DNA from: an uncultured Parabacteroides sp.
Lineage (GTDB): Bacteria; Bacteroidota; Bacteroidia; Bacteroidales; Tannerellaceae
NCBI GenBank assembly: GCA_900541965.1
Contig: UQLN01000033.1
Location: 1-53,552 of the forward strand
Reading direction: 5' to 3'
Length of the DNA: 53,552 bases
The notes beneath the pieces are model-generated. The model had not been told where the DNA came from, did not search any database, and was given only the letters and a program-made list of their open reading frames with translations. The translations under genes and the position numbers were made by a program. Below are positions 17,292 through 27,635 of the stretch, piece after piece. Numbering within the stretch: the first letter of the stretch is position 1; every line of letters starts with the position of its first letter.

Positions 17292-19883
17292 TTAGAATGA
17301 GAATCTGAGGGCAATACGTACACCACCTTTCTTGATGTTCGGATTATCCAGATAAGTAAGACGGCGATAATAGTCGATACGCAATATCTTGAATATATTT
17401 TCCAGACCGACACTTACTTCCATGTAAGGAGTTTTGCCGAGCGGCTGGGTACCGTCAGGCAACAGGAATAAACCTGGTGTCAGGGTCGGGTTGTTTTTAT
17501 CTGTCAGGCCTCCGTAGATACCATTGAATGATACGACCTCACGTAATCTCAACCATTTGATTCCCGGGATACGGTTCAGAATCCAGCCTTTCAGATAGTA
17601 AGTTGCATTGAACGATACATACTGGTCTGTCACAAATTCGAGTGCATTCATCATATGGAATGCTTCCGGCTGAATGGTAATGGATTGGTTGGTATTAGGC
17701 AATATCAATAATGGGAATGGAACCTTGTTCCATACTTTACCAGCTTTCAACTGAGCATCTATATGTCCGAAAGATGATAACCAGATTCTTTTTTCAGCAC
17801 TAATTTCAGTACGGTTATAATTATAATCGCCTCCAAGTACACCTTTGATACCCAATTGATGGGAAAGCCTGAATATAGGAGCATCTTTTGACAGGTTGAA
17901 TACTGAATTTTTTCCTGCACGTCCGTTGTAAGCACGTTCTCCCGGAGCAAAGCGCAACTGGGTTCCGATTTCGGATGTCGTAAAATCTTTGATACGGAAG
18001 AGATTACCCTGATCGTTCCGTTCGATATATTGAAGTGTTCCGGCAGCTTCATTGTTCTGGTTCATTATCCATGATTTCCAGGTAAGGCCATTCAACCATT
18101 CCTTTTCATATTGGAATAAGGTTTTCCGGATATATTGCATTTTGGTAACAGGTTCTCCTACCTTCCAGGCAACGAAGATATTATCCTTGCTGGTAAACAG
18201 GAAGTCCTGACCGGGTGTGTACAGGTCGTATTCCTGAATGAACGACAGATTATTCAGAGGACTTTCTCCCTCATGATATTCCTTTTTATTGAAACTCTTC
18301 GTCAGTTTTACATTATATTTTACTTTCCGGTCGTTCACACCATAAGCCAGATAACCACTGGCAAACCAGTAGGGGCTTAGATTCGCAGTAGTCATACCGC
18401 CGACACGCATACGGAAACCTTCCAGGTTATTGGCACTGAAAGTCGTATTCATCGGGCCGAAGTCGAATTTGGATTTCTTTTTATCGGCCGAAGTCGGGAT
18501 ATATCCGGATATTAAGATTTCTGCTGTCTTGATGATTACGTTGAAAGCCGGGACTTTACGAAGTTGTGCCAATAATTCATCGAGCGCATTTTCTTTTTCT
18601 TTGAGAGGGATGTGCCGGTGATTTACCCAAAACGTGTCGGTCTGTGCTATAGCCTCCGGCAGAATATGGTTCTGTCCAAGGAGGTTAAACACCGAATCGG
18701 CCTCAGCCTTGGCAAAGTCGAACTCATATTTGTCGTAATTCCTGAGTTGGTGGGTATAGAATTGCTGTGTACCTTTTACGATATAAAAATTGATATACGT
18801 ATTTTCATTGCTTAAAGCCCAGGTACCATCCGGTAATCGTTTAAATTCTTGTTCGATACGTAGTTTATCAACCCAGTTCAGGTTGATGTTGGCAGGTGTA
18901 TTCAATATGAATTTCTTGATGGCATAATCTCCGTCCAAAGTAATATAGAGCCGTCCTGTGAACCCATAACTTTCACTGTTGACCGGAACAAAGGCCAAAT
19001 CCACACATTTATCTCCGCTGATGTCCAGCGTATCCATAATATAATACTTATAATAGGAGGTTGCCAGTGTGGAAGACAATGGACTGACGAAGCGGTTCAA
19101 CAGAATGGTGATATTGTTGTCGAATATATTGATACCCTGGAATATCTCTTCCAGGTTGGCCGTAATACCTCCGCCATCATCCAGTGTTTCGTCAATGCCT
19201 TGTGTCTGTTTCGCTTTGGTAATGATTTTTTTTGTTTTAGGATTCTTACGATAATAAATATCCGACAGGTTTTCGCGCACGGAAAGCGTCAGGATAGGCT
19301 TACCGTTAAATTCGGATGTATCCAGATAGTTTTTTATAAACTTGAACTTTTTCAGGAATTTATTCTTATCCAGATTCGGGTTGAAATTATCCAACGACAT
19401 ACTGAGTTTTTCGTAGGCTTCGACTTTGTATTCTTCTTTAGCCTCGATGCGATTCTCATTTTTGTGTTCGATAACCTTTTTGATAAGTTCTACTGCTGGA
19501 TTATCCTTACGGGAATATTTTTCCCTTTTAGGCTTGATAACAACTTCCGAAATTTCGAAAGCGGTAGGCTTTAACAGGATTTCCAGTCCATCGTTTTTAC
19601 TTCCGGATTTTAAGTTGACGAATTTGGTGTCATACCCCAATGATGCGGCTGCCAACTTGGTATTTCCCTTGTCATTTTTTAAAGAGAACATACCGTTGTC
19701 ATCAGTCATTACACCTATGGTAGTACCATCAAAATAGACGGATACGTATGGGAGAGGTTCTCCCGAAACGGAATCTTTAACGATACCGGATGCTGAAGTA
19801 ATGCTTTGTGCATTTGAAATAGATAAACCTGTAATGCTTTGTACCAGTATCAGCAGTAATATATAACGGAATATTTTTGCCAT
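17292..19883 (-). CDS. DUF5686 outer-membrane protein with CarboxypepD_reg-like domain
   Basis: 863 aa. A signal peptide (ILLLILVQSITGLSISNA) precedes a carboxypeptidase-regulatory-like beta-sandwich (about 28-115: GIVKDSVSGEPLPYVSVYFDG). The rest is the DUF5686 region, ending in a beta-barrel-like C-terminus (GVRIALRFSF). Such proteins are widespread in the Bacteroidetes outer membrane and of unknown function. It starts 26 bp after the NhaC region on the same strand order; no obvious partner. Confidence 0.85.
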   Translation of the reverse strand: MAKIFRYILLLILVQSITGLSISNAQSITSASGIVKDSVSGEPLPYVSVYFDGTTIGVMTDDNGMFSLKNDKGNTKLAAASLGYDTKFVNLKSGSKNDGLEILLKPTAFEISEVVIKPKREKYSRKDNPAVELIKKVIEHKNENRIEAKEEYKVEAYEKLSMSLDNFNPNLDKNKFLKKFKFIKNYLDTSEFNGKPILTLSVRENLSDIYYRKNPKTKKIITKAKQTQGIDETLDDGGGITANLEEIFQGINIFDNNITILLNRFVSPLSSTLATSYYKYYIMDTLDISGDKCVDLAFVPVNSESYGFTGRLYITLDGDYAIKKFILNTPANINLNWVDKLRIEQEFKRLPDGTWALSNENTYINFYIVKGTQQFYTHQLRNYDKYEFDFAKAEADSVFNLLGQNHILPEAIAQTDTFWVNHRHIPLKEKENALDELLAQLRKVPAFNVIIKTAEILISGYIPTSADKKKSKFDFGPMNTTFSANNLEGFRMRVGGMTTANLSPYWFASGYLAYGVNDRKVKYNVKLTKSFNKKEYHEGESPLNNLSFIQEYDLYTPGQDFLFTSKDNIFVAWKVGEPVTKMQYIRKTLFQYEKEWLNGLTWKSWIMNQNNEAAGTLQYIERNDQGNLFRIKDFTTSEIGTQLRFAPGERAYNGRAGKNSVFNLSKDAPIFRLSHQLGIKGVLGGDYNYNRTEISAEKRIWLSSFGHIDAQLKAGKVWNKVPFPLLILPNTNQSITIQPEAFHMMNALEFVTDQYVSFNATYYLKGWILNRIPGIKWLRLREVVSFNGIYGGLTDKNNPTLTPGLFLLPDGTQPLGKTPYMEVSVGLENIFKILRIDYYRRLTYLDNPNIKKGGVRIALRFSF

Positions 19884-20210
19884 GTAACTATTTTTCCCTT
19901 TTAGGATAATATGAGCGGCAAAGGTAAGGTTTTTCTAATTAACAAAGAGATGGTGGATATTAATAAAGTTTAATCAAAGCTGGGAGAAATCTTTAAAAAA
20001 CAAGGGAAAAACGAAACAACATACCACAAAAAGGAACTCATTCCCCATACTCCTCAATCTGTCTGTAAAATCAGTTACCACTACCCGTACATTTAATCCT
20101 TGCTACCTGTACAGGAAGGCGGATGGTAGGTATAAGTAGTGGTAACTATCGATATGGATATTTTAAGTAGACTGCTTTGTCCGGTTTTTATAATGGACAG
20201 CCGTTTTGTT
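19884..20210. other. Gene-free spacer with a nested palindrome
   Basis: No coding region is visible. The left part (19884-20060) is A+T-rich promoter-like DNA for the DUF5686 gene. The right part holds the large inverted repeat at 20073-20147. Confidence 0.6.
20073..20147. repeat. 75-bp nested inverted repeat
   Basis: Outer arms AGTTACCACTAC (20073-20084) and GTAGTGGTAACT (20136-20147) are perfect complements. Inside, CTACC and GGTAG form a second stem, and CCTGTACAGG (20106-20115) is a further palindrome. It lies 63 bp after the acyl-CoA ligase stop and has no T-run, so it may be an RNA structure or a repeat element. Confidence 0.65.
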
Positions 20211-22115
20211 TTAGTTCAATGCATTTAGATTCTCCATATTCAGAGGGTTTTTGCCTTCCGGCGTATATAGATATTCTATTCGTGAAGCATACGCTTTCTC
20301 TACTTTGCCGCGTACAATTTTCATCGTACTGTTTACCATACCGTTCTGTTCGGTGAAAGGTTCCGGTAAAACAGCGAATGTCGCGGGCAACCATCTATCC
20401 GGGAAAAGATTCGCTAAGTCGCCTCCTTTACGGAACCGGTTGATTTGTCCTTGTAGGATACGAACAGCCTCTTCTTTCCCTTTTTCGGATGAGTAATCCA
20501 AATGGGAGTGGGTTAAAAGTTTTTTCAGACGTTCTTTATTCGGCACGATAAGCGCTACGGTATAAGGATTCTGATTATTATATAAGATAACCTGATCTAT
20601 ACAGGAGGAATGTTCCACTAATGCTTCTTCGATTCCTTCCGGGCTGTACTTTTCACCGTCACTACTGATAAGCAGGCTTTTGAAACGTCCCAGTACGTAC
20701 AATAAACCGTCTTTTCCCATATACCCCATATCGCCGGTATATAACCAGCCATCACGGACTGTATCCGCTGTTGCTACCGGGTTTTTCCAATAGCTGGCCA
20801 TTACGTTTTCACCCCGGATAACGATTTCCCCTTTTTCTCCTAAAGGAAGTTCTTTACCGTCTGCATCACATATTTTCAAATCGAGGGGCTGTACCAAAAT
20901 ACCACTGCTACCGAATGTATGGCGGCGGGGACCGTTGGTGGATATTACCGGAGTAGCTTCACTTAACCCATATCCCTGATACATGGGCAAGCCTATGGCA
21001 TAGAAGAACTTTTGAAGGTCTTTATCCAATAATGCGCCTCCGCCGATAAAGAATTTTAATTGTCCTCCGAAATTTTCCCGTACTTTGGAGAACAGTATTT
21101 TATCAAATAGAGCTACCGCTGGTTTTAGTAGTATACGGTTGCCTTTTCCTTTGTCATCGCCACCGTTTCCATTATAAGTATAAGCTGTTTTCAATGCAAA
21201 GTGAAAGAGGCGGGAAACAGCCTTTCCTTGTGCCCGGATACCCTGTTCGATGCTGTTCCTGAAATTTTTGGCAAGGGCCGGAACGCTTAGGATAAGATAA
21301 GGCTTAAATTCCTTGATATTGACGGGTATGTTCTTTAAAGTCTCCATTCCGGTACGTCCAACCTGTACGGTTGCAACCGAAGCTCCTTTCGACATGAAAA
21401 TATAGAATCCTACCACATGGGCAAAACAATGGTCCAGCGGGAGAATGACAAGAGTACGCCAATCACTGTCTATATCGATACAAGTAAGCGATTGCTCGAT
21501 ATTTGCCGTATAATTCCGGTGTGTCAGGATAACTCCTTTCGGGTCTGCTGTCGTACCGGATGTATAGGTAATAGTGGCATAGTCATCGTTCTGTAACGAT
21601 TGCCCGATGGAAAGGAATTCTTCCAGCGAATGGCTTGCCAGATAATCCTTACCCATTTGCAAGACTTTGGATAAGGAAATTTCTTTTTCGTTGTATTCCT
21701 TTTGCTCATCTATGATTATAACCTTTTCTATTAAAGGCAGCTTATCCAGGATGGCACGTATTTTCTTAAGCTGATTACCGGAGACCAGAATGTATTTAAC
21801 CTCAGCATGGATTAAACGGAATAATAAATCATTAGCCTCTTCCAACTTGATGGAGAGGGGGACATTTGTAGCTCCGGCATAGAACATAGCCAGTTCTCCG
21901 ATAATCCAGGCATTTCGTCCTTCACTCAACAGAGCCATGTTGTCGCCTTTCTTTACTCCAAGGGCAACAAGTCCGGCTCCTTCCATGTAAACTTGCTCTT
22001 TTACCTCCTTATAAGTGGTAGGCATAAATTTGTCCGTGGTCTTTTCCCATAAGAACGGGTTGTCGGGATATTGCTTTACCGAGCTTTCAAAAAGGTCTAC
22101 CAGTGTTTTTTTCAT
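20211..22115 (-). CDS. Long-chain fatty-acid-CoA ligase (AMP-binding)
   Basis: 634 aa. ANL-superfamily motifs: the phosphate-binding TYTSGTTADPKGVILTHRN (about 183-201), GYGLSEATPVIS, and the hinge GRFKSLLISSDGEKYSP with a following C-terminal lid. It activates fatty acids with ATP and CoA, probably at the inner face of the membrane. The ATG overlaps the mfd stop by 4 bp, so the two are cotranscribed; the pairing looks positional, not functional. Confidence 0.92.
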   Translation of the reverse strand: MKKTLVDLFESSVKQYPDNPFLWEKTTDKFMPTTYKEVKEQVYMEGAGLVALGVKKGDNMALLSEGRNAWIIGELAMFYAGATNVPLSIKLEEANDLLFRLIHAEVKYILVSGNQLKKIRAILDKLPLIEKVIIIDEQKEYNEKEISLSKVLQMGKDYLASHSLEEFLSIGQSLQNDDYATITYTSGTTADPKGVILTHRNYTANIEQSLTCIDIDSDWRTLVILPLDHCFAHVVGFYIFMSKGASVATVQVGRTGMETLKNIPVNIKEFKPYLILSVPALAKNFRNSIEQGIRAQGKAVSRLFHFALKTAYTYNGNGGDDKGKGNRILLKPAVALFDKILFSKVRENFGGQLKFFIGGGALLDKDLQKFFYAIGLPMYQGYGLSEATPVISTNGPRRHTFGSSGILVQPLDLKICDADGKELPLGEKGEIVIRGENVMASYWKNPVATADTVRDGWLYTGDMGYMGKDGLLYVLGRFKSLLISSDGEKYSPEGIEEALVEHSSCIDQVILYNNQNPYTVALIVPNKERLKKLLTHSHLDYSSEKGKEEAVRILQGQINRFRKGGDLANLFPDRWLPATFAVLPEPFTEQNGMVNSTMKIVRGKVEKAYASRIEYLYTPEGKNPLNMENLNALN

Positions 22116-25100
22116 ATTTTGCTGTTTATGTTTATTTTTTCAATTTCATCCATGATAGCACAAGCCGTTTCTACTGTCGGGATATTTTTGATAACGATGC
22201 TTCGTTTTCCGTTTTGTTCCCGGAGATTACATTCGCGCGGGTGTTTCTGGATATAGCCCAGTAGCTTGTCGAATGCAGTGCTTTGATAGTAAGGGCTGTC
22301 CGGGTTGGCAACAAGGAAAATACTCATCTGCCCTTTCTTCAGAACCGCTTTTTCTATACCCAACTGCTTTGCCATACGACGCAGGCGTACGATACGTATC
22401 AGTTCCTTCCCTTCCGCCGGTATCTTTCCGAAGCGGTCTTTCAAGCGTTCGGTGAAGGCCAGGATATCGCGCTCTTCTTCCATGTTGTCCAGTTCGCGAT
22501 ACAGGGAAATACGTTCGGAATCGTTGGGTATATAAGTCGGCGGGAACATTAGTTCCAAATCGCTTTCGATATAGGTTTCACGTATATATTCGCTGCCGCT
22601 GTCGGGATGTCCTTCCGTTGCATTTGAATATAAATCTGCAAATTCTTCCGATTTCAGTTCACTAACCGCTTCTTCCAGGATCTTCTGGTAAGTTTCGTAA
22701 CCAAGGTCTGCAATGAAGCCGCTTTGTTCGGCTCCCAGCATATTCCCGGCACCGCGTATATCCAAGTCCTGCATGGCAATGTGGATGCCGCTACCCAGTT
22801 CGGAGAAATTTTCAATTGCCTGCAAACGTCTGCGGGCTTCCTGGCTCAGGCTTGAAAGAGGAGGAGAGAGGAGATAACAAAATGCTTTCCGGTTGCTTCG
22901 TCCCACACGTCCGCGTAGCTGGTGCAGGTCTGATAATCCGAATTGTTGCGCATTGTTGATAATGATTGTATTGGCATTCGGTACGTCGATGCCGCTTTCA
23001 ACAATGCTGGTTGCAATCAATACATCATATTCATAATTTACAAAATCGAGTATGATTCTCTCCAGTTTTTCCGGCTCCATTTGTCCGTGCCCTACGGCTA
23101 TGCGGGCATCAGGCACTTCCCTGCGTACCAGAGCTTCCATTTCATAAATATTCTGAATACGGTTATTGATAAAGAAAACCTGTCCGTTACGGCTCATCTC
23201 AAAATTGATAGCTTCCCGGATAATCTCGGGATTGAAACGTTCAACCTCTGTCTGTACCGGATACCGGTTGGGCGGAGGTGTAGTGATACTGCTCAGGTCG
23301 CGTGCCCCCATCAATGAGAATTGCAAAGTACGGGGGATAGGCGTTGCTGTCATGGTAAGCGTATCCACATTCACTTTCAGTTGGCGGAGTTTTTCTTTTA
23401 CAGATACACCGAATTTCTGTTCTTCGTCGATGATGAGCAAGCCCAGGTCCTTGAACCGGACGTCTTTGCTGACGATACGGTGTGTGCCGATTAATATATT
23501 AATCTTTCCTTCTTTTACATCTCCCAGTATTTCTTTTATTTGCTTCGGGCTACGGGCACGACTGATATAGTCGATACGGCAAGGGAAATCTTTCAAACGT
23601 TCGGAGAAGGTCTGGAAATGCTGGAAAGCCAATACCGTAGTCGGGACCAATACCGCGACCTGTTTATTATCGGACACGGCTTTGAATGCGGCACGGATTG
23701 CTACTTCCGTCTTACCGAAACCAACATCCCCGCAAATCAAGCGGTCCATCGGCAGGCTGCTTTCCATGTCTCCTTTTACTTCGGCTGTCGCTTTCATTTG
23801 GTCCGGGGTATCCTCATAGATGAAGCTGGCTTCCAGTTCGTGTTGCATAAAGCTGTCCGGGCTATAAGCAAAACCCTGTTCCTGTTTGCGTTTGGAATAA
23901 AGCAGTATTAAATCGCGGGCAATATCTTTGACCTTCGATTTGGTTTTTTCCTTCATCCTTTCCCAGGCACCGGTTCCCAGTTTGTTCAGTTTGGGTGGTT
24001 CGCCGCTATCTTTCCCTTTATATTTGGAAAGCTTATGCAGGGAATGAATGCTGACAAATATGATATCGTTATTCTGATAAATCAGTTTGATAGCTTCTTG
24101 TATTTTGCCGTTTACTTCGGTACGGACCAAACCTCCGAACTGCCCGACGCCATGGTCGATATGTACGATGTAATCTCCCGTTGTAAATTGGTTCAATTCT
24201 TTCAGTGAAAGCGTGATTTTACCACTACGGGCTTTCTCACTTTTCAGGTTGAACTTATGGAAGCGGTCGAACAACTGGTGGTCGGTAAAAAGACAAATAT
24301 GCAAGGACTCGTCGGCAAACCCTTCATGTATCGTTTTATTCACAGAAGTAAACGGAATGTTATCTCCCCGGTCTTCAAAAATAGAACGGATACGGGTAGC
24401 CTGTTTTTCCACATCGCTCAGAATGTAGAGCGTGTAGCCGCTTTCCATATATTTGAGGAAAGACTCGCTTACCAAATCGAAGTTCTTATGGTAAATAGGC
24501 TGAGGCTGCGTGCTGAATGTCAGTGTTGCATCTGCGACTCCTGCCGGACGTACTCCGAAATGTATACGGCGAAAACTTAGAGCAGAACGCAGGAAGGTCT
24601 CTCCGGTAATCAGCTTTTTACGCATCTGGTCGATGTCGGCAAAAGACTCTTCATCAGCTTTTACCGGCTCTTCGTTCCATATACTGTCGATACGTTCTTT
24701 TGTCCATGCCAGGTCTCTGGCGCCAATCAGCGTATTTTTAGGCAACGAATCCAAAAGGGAACTGTTGGAACGGTTGCTTTTGGTCATTTCCGGTACGATG
24801 TAGATACTCTCCAGTTTCTCTTTGGATAACTGGGTTTCGACATCGAACGAACGGATCGTCTCCACTTCATTTCCGAAAAAGTCTATGCGGTAGGGGAACT
24901 CATAAGAGAAAGAGAATACGTCGAGAATACTGCCGCGTAACGCATATTGTCCCGGTTCGTATACGTAATCAACCTGCTCGAAACCATATTCGTCCAATAC
25001 ATCCGAAACGAACATATTGTCCAGCTTTTCCCCGACACTGATTTTCAATGTGTTTTCTTTCAGCACTTCCTGCGAAATGACTTTTTCAGCCAGAGCATCC

Positions 25101-25477
25101 GGATAAGTAACAATAACGAAAGATTTGTCCGTATCCTGCAACGTGCTCAGGACTTCTGTCCGGAGTATTTCATTTGCCGGATCGATATGTCCGTATTTGA
25201 TGGAACGACGGTAAGCCGAAGGAAAAAAGAAAATGCTGTCGTCTCCCGTCAATTGAACCAAATCATGATAGAAATAGCCGGCTTCTTCCTGGTCATTCAA
25301 TATGCATACATAGCTCCCCCTTCTTTTTATAAAAAGAGAAGCTATCGTCATTGCAGCCCCTGAACCGTTCAGCCCTTTCAGAAATATATTACGGGACGAG
25401 TCGTTGTTTAACAGGGAGTCTAATGCCGCAACCTGAGGGTGGGCGGCATATATTTTTAGTAACTCTTGTACCTCCAT
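22112..25477 (-). CDS. mfd: Transcription-repair coupling factor Mfd
   Basis: 1121 aa, usual size. The UvrB-like N-terminal module is followed by the RNA-polymerase-interaction domain (GDYIVHIDHGVGQFGGL), a superfamily 2 motor with Walker A GDVGFGKTEVA near 585 and Walker B DEEQKFGV near 686, TATPIPRT, RGRVGRSNRKAFCYLL, and the C-terminal TRCF domain. It removes stalled RNA polymerase and recruits UvrA. Start chosen at MEVQELLKIY. Confidence 0.97.
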   Translation of the reverse strand: MEVQELLKIYAAHPQVAALDSLLNNDSSRNIFLKGLNGSGAAMTIASLFIKRRGSYVCILNDQEEAGYFYHDLVQLTGDDSIFFFPSAYRRSIKYGHIDPANEILRTEVLSTLQDTDKSFVIVTYPDALAEKVISQEVLKENTLKISVGEKLDNMFVSDVLDEYGFEQVDYVYEPGQYALRGSILDVFSFSYEFPYRIDFFGNEVETIRSFDVETQLSKEKLESIYIVPEMTKSNRSNSSLLDSLPKNTLIGARDLAWTKERIDSIWNEEPVKADEESFADIDQMRKKLITGETFLRSALSFRRIHFGVRPAGVADATLTFSTQPQPIYHKNFDLVSESFLKYMESGYTLYILSDVEKQATRIRSIFEDRGDNIPFTSVNKTIHEGFADESLHICLFTDHQLFDRFHKFNLKSEKARSGKITLSLKELNQFTTGDYIVHIDHGVGQFGGLVRTEVNGKIQEAIKLIYQNNDIIFVSIHSLHKLSKYKGKDSGEPPKLNKLGTGAWERMKEKTKSKVKDIARDLILLYSKRKQEQGFAYSPDSFMQHELEASFIYEDTPDQMKATAEVKGDMESSLPMDRLICGDVGFGKTEVAIRAAFKAVSDNKQVAVLVPTTVLAFQHFQTFSERLKDFPCRIDYISRARSPKQIKEILGDVKEGKINILIGTHRIVSKDVRFKDLGLLIIDEEQKFGVSVKEKLRQLKVNVDTLTMTATPIPRTLQFSLMGARDLSSITTPPPNRYPVQTEVERFNPEIIREAINFEMSRNGQVFFINNRIQNIYEMEALVRREVPDARIAVGHGQMEPEKLERIILDFVNYEYDVLIATSIVESGIDVPNANTIIINNAQQFGLSDLHQLRGRVGRSNRKAFCYLLSPPLSSLSQEARRRLQAIENFSELGSGIHIAMQDLDIRGAGNMLGAEQSGFIADLGYETYQKILEEAVSELKSEEFADLYSNATEGHPDSGSEYIRETYIESDLELMFPPTYIPNDSERISLYRELDNMEEERDILAFTERLKDRFGKIPAEGKELIRIVRLRRMAKQLGIEKAVLKKGQMSIFLVANPDSPYYQSTAFDKLLGYIQKHPRECNLREQNGKRSIVIKNIPTVETACAIMDEIEKININSKI

Positions 25478-25704
25478 TTATGTATAGTAAGACAATTGGC
25501 AAACAGCTCAGTCCGTTTATAAAAGCTGTTTGAAAGATTGCAAAGATAGCTTTTTTAAGTAAAAAGCGGGAGCATCTTTCATAAAGATAAATTAAAAATA
25601 TGTACCTTCGCCCCTATCAAAGTGCTGACAAATTGCCAAAACAGCCTGAAGCAGTCCATCACTGTCAGCTGTCGATTGCCAATTGTCAATTAATTTAACA
25701 AGTT

Positions 25705-26463
25705 ATGTCGGATAGCATTGTAATTATTCCAACTTACAACGAGAAGGAAAATGTTGAAAATATCATTCGTGCCGTATTCGGATTGGAAAAGGTGTTCCAT
25801 ATCCTGATTATAGACGACGGCTCGCCTGATGGTACTGCTGATATTGTAAGAAGGTTGCAGAAGGAATTTCCGGAACGCCTCTTTATGGTAGAACGTAAAG
25901 GTAAACTGGGATTGGGGACTGCTTACATATGCGGCTTCAAATGGGCTATCGGACATAAATACGATTTCATCTTTGAGATGGATGCCGATTTTAGCCATAA
26001 TCCGAACGATTTGCCGAAACTATATGCCGCGTGCACCGAACAGGGTGGGGACGTGGCTGTCGGTTCCCGCTATTGCAATGGCGTAAATGTTATTAATTGG
26101 CCGTTAAGCCGTGTGCTGATGTCATACTTTGCTTCCGTCTATGTCCGTTTGGTAACGGGATTGAAGATACAGGATACAACGGCAGGTTTCAAGTGTTACC
26201 GCCGTGAAGTCCTCGAAACAATCGACTTGGATCGTATTCATTTTAAAGGTTATGCTTTCCAGATAGAGATGAAATTTACCTCCTACAAATGTGGTTTTAA
26301 GATTGTTGAAGTACCGATTATATTTGTGAATCGCGTATTAGGCACCTCTAAAATGAATTCTTCTATTTTCGGAGAAGCCCTGTTCGGGGTTTTGAGATTG
26401 AAATGGTGGAGTTTATGGCGTAAGTATCCTCAAAAAGGATGCCGGAAAGCAATCGGTGATTAA
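25705..26463 (+). CDS. Polyprenol-phosphate mannosyltransferase-like GT2
   Basis: 252 aa. GT-A motifs: IVIIPTYNEKENVENII, IIDDGSPDGTADIV, MDADFSHNPNDLP, and KMNSSIFGEA near the end, all typical of dolichol/polyprenol monophosphomannose synthases (Dpm1-like) without membrane helices. It would transfer mannose or another hexose from a nucleotide sugar to undecaprenyl phosphate for periplasmic glycosylation. Upstream DNA at 25642-25690 has degenerate CTGTCA/TTGTCAA repeats. Its stop overlaps the next ATG by one base. Confidence 0.9.
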   Translation: MSDSIVIIPTYNEKENVENIIRAVFGLEKVFHILIIDDGSPDGTADIVRRLQKEFPERLFMVERKGKLGLGTAYICGFKWAIGHKYDFIFEMDADFSHNPNDLPKLYAACTEQGGDVAVGSRYCNGVNVINWPLSRVLMSYFASVYVRLVTGLKIQDTTAGFKCYRREVLETIDLDRIHFKGYAFQIEMKFTSYKCGFKIVEVPIIFVNRVLGTSKMNSSIFGEALFGVLRLKWWSLWRKYPQKGCRKAIGD

Positions 26464-27569
26464 TGAAGTATCGTTTTTTCAGAAAGTATCCGCTCTGCGG
26501 GTTAATCCTAAGTCTATTACTCTTTTCTTGTACATCCGGAAAAGAAACCGCCCCGGATTTGAATGAGAAGGAGTTGTTGGGAAAGATGATTTTCTTTGAT
26601 GAAAATCTTTCCGAACCGGCAGGGCAATCCTGTGCAACCTGTCATACTCCGGAAAAAGGGTTTGCCGACAAATATTCACGTATTACTTCGGAAGGAGCCG
26701 TAAAAGGGTTATTCAGCAACCGGAATGCCATGACCTGCTCTTATGTGGCATATATACCCGCCTTGTGCTATGATGAGGAGGATGAAACCTATGTCGGCGG
26801 TTTGTTTTGGGACGGGCGTGCTAATTCGTTGGAAGAACAGGCTGCCCAGCCATTTGTCAATCCGTTGGAGATGGGGAATAAAGACCCTGAAATGGTTGTT
26901 GGGAAAGTACGTAAAGCTGCCTATTATCCCGAATTGGTCAGGCTTTATGGCGAAACAGCCGAAGCAGATACCTTGTATTCCCAAATATTGGACGCCCTGG
27001 CCGCTTATGAGCGTTCTGTAGAAGTCAATCCGTTCAGTTCCAAATACGATGCATACCTCGCCGGGACATACCGGCTCACTACTCAGGAAGAAGAGGGGCT
27101 GGCGTTATTCAAAGAAAAAGGACTTTGCGCAGAATGCCATATTCTGGAGAATGACGAACGTGCCGGACGTGTTTTGTTTACCGACCATACCTATGATAAT
27201 CTGGGAATCCCGTCGAACCCGGAAAATCCGTTCTTTCATGTACCCCCTCCCTATAATACTTGCGGGCGGGATACGATGGATTTAGGCTTGGGAGCTTTCC
27301 TGAACGACAGTGCCGAATACGGAAAGTTCAGGGTTCCTACGTTGCGTAATATAGCATTGACTGCGCCTTATGGACATAACGGCTATTTTAAAACTTTGGA
27401 AGAAATAGTCCATTTCTATAATGCACGTGATGTGGAGGACTTCCCGGCTCCCGAATATGCAGCTACCGTAAATAAGGATGAACTGGGTAATCTTAAATTA
27501 TCCAGGGAAGAAGAAGCGGCCCTTGTCGCATTTATGCATACATTGACCGATGGGTATCAGCTGGAGTGA
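26463..27569 (+). CDS. Di-haem cytochrome c peroxidase, lipoprotein
   Basis: 368 aa. A lipoprotein signal (LILSLLLFSCTSGKE) anchors it in the periplasm. Two haem c motifs are visible: CATCH near residue 59 and CAECH near 222, with FDENLSEPAGQSC and YGHNGYFKTLEEI typical of the MauG/CcpA family. It reduces hydrogen peroxide with electrons from a haem donor. The 1-bp overlap with the preceding GT2 suggests cotranscription; PoxB follows 66 bp later. Both fit oxygen exposure in a nominal anaerobe. Confidence 0.93.
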   Translation: MKYRFFRKYPLCGLILSLLLFSCTSGKETAPDLNEKELLGKMIFFDENLSEPAGQSCATCHTPEKGFADKYSRITSEGAVKGLFSNRNAMTCSYVAYIPALCYDEEDETYVGGLFWDGRANSLEEQAAQPFVNPLEMGNKDPEMVVGKVRKAAYYPELVRLYGETAEADTLYSQILDALAAYERSVEVNPFSSKYDAYLAGTYRLTTQEEEGLALFKEKGLCAECHILENDERAGRVLFTDHTYDNLGIPSNPENPFFHVPPPYNTCGRDTMDLGLGAFLNDSAEYGKFRVPTLRNIALTAPYGHNGYFKTLEEIVHFYNARDVEDFPAPEYAATVNKDELGNLKLSREEEAALVAFMHTLTDGYQLE

Positions 27570-27635
27570 TTGATTCTGCAACTTTTCAATCCTGCTTTTA
27601 GTTATTTCTATACAGTGTAATTAAAAGTAAATACT

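Noticed and set aside
22943..25363. Several plus-strand ORFs of 60-140 aa antisense to mfd
   Set aside because: They are frame shadows of a strongly conserved gene and show no domain of their own.
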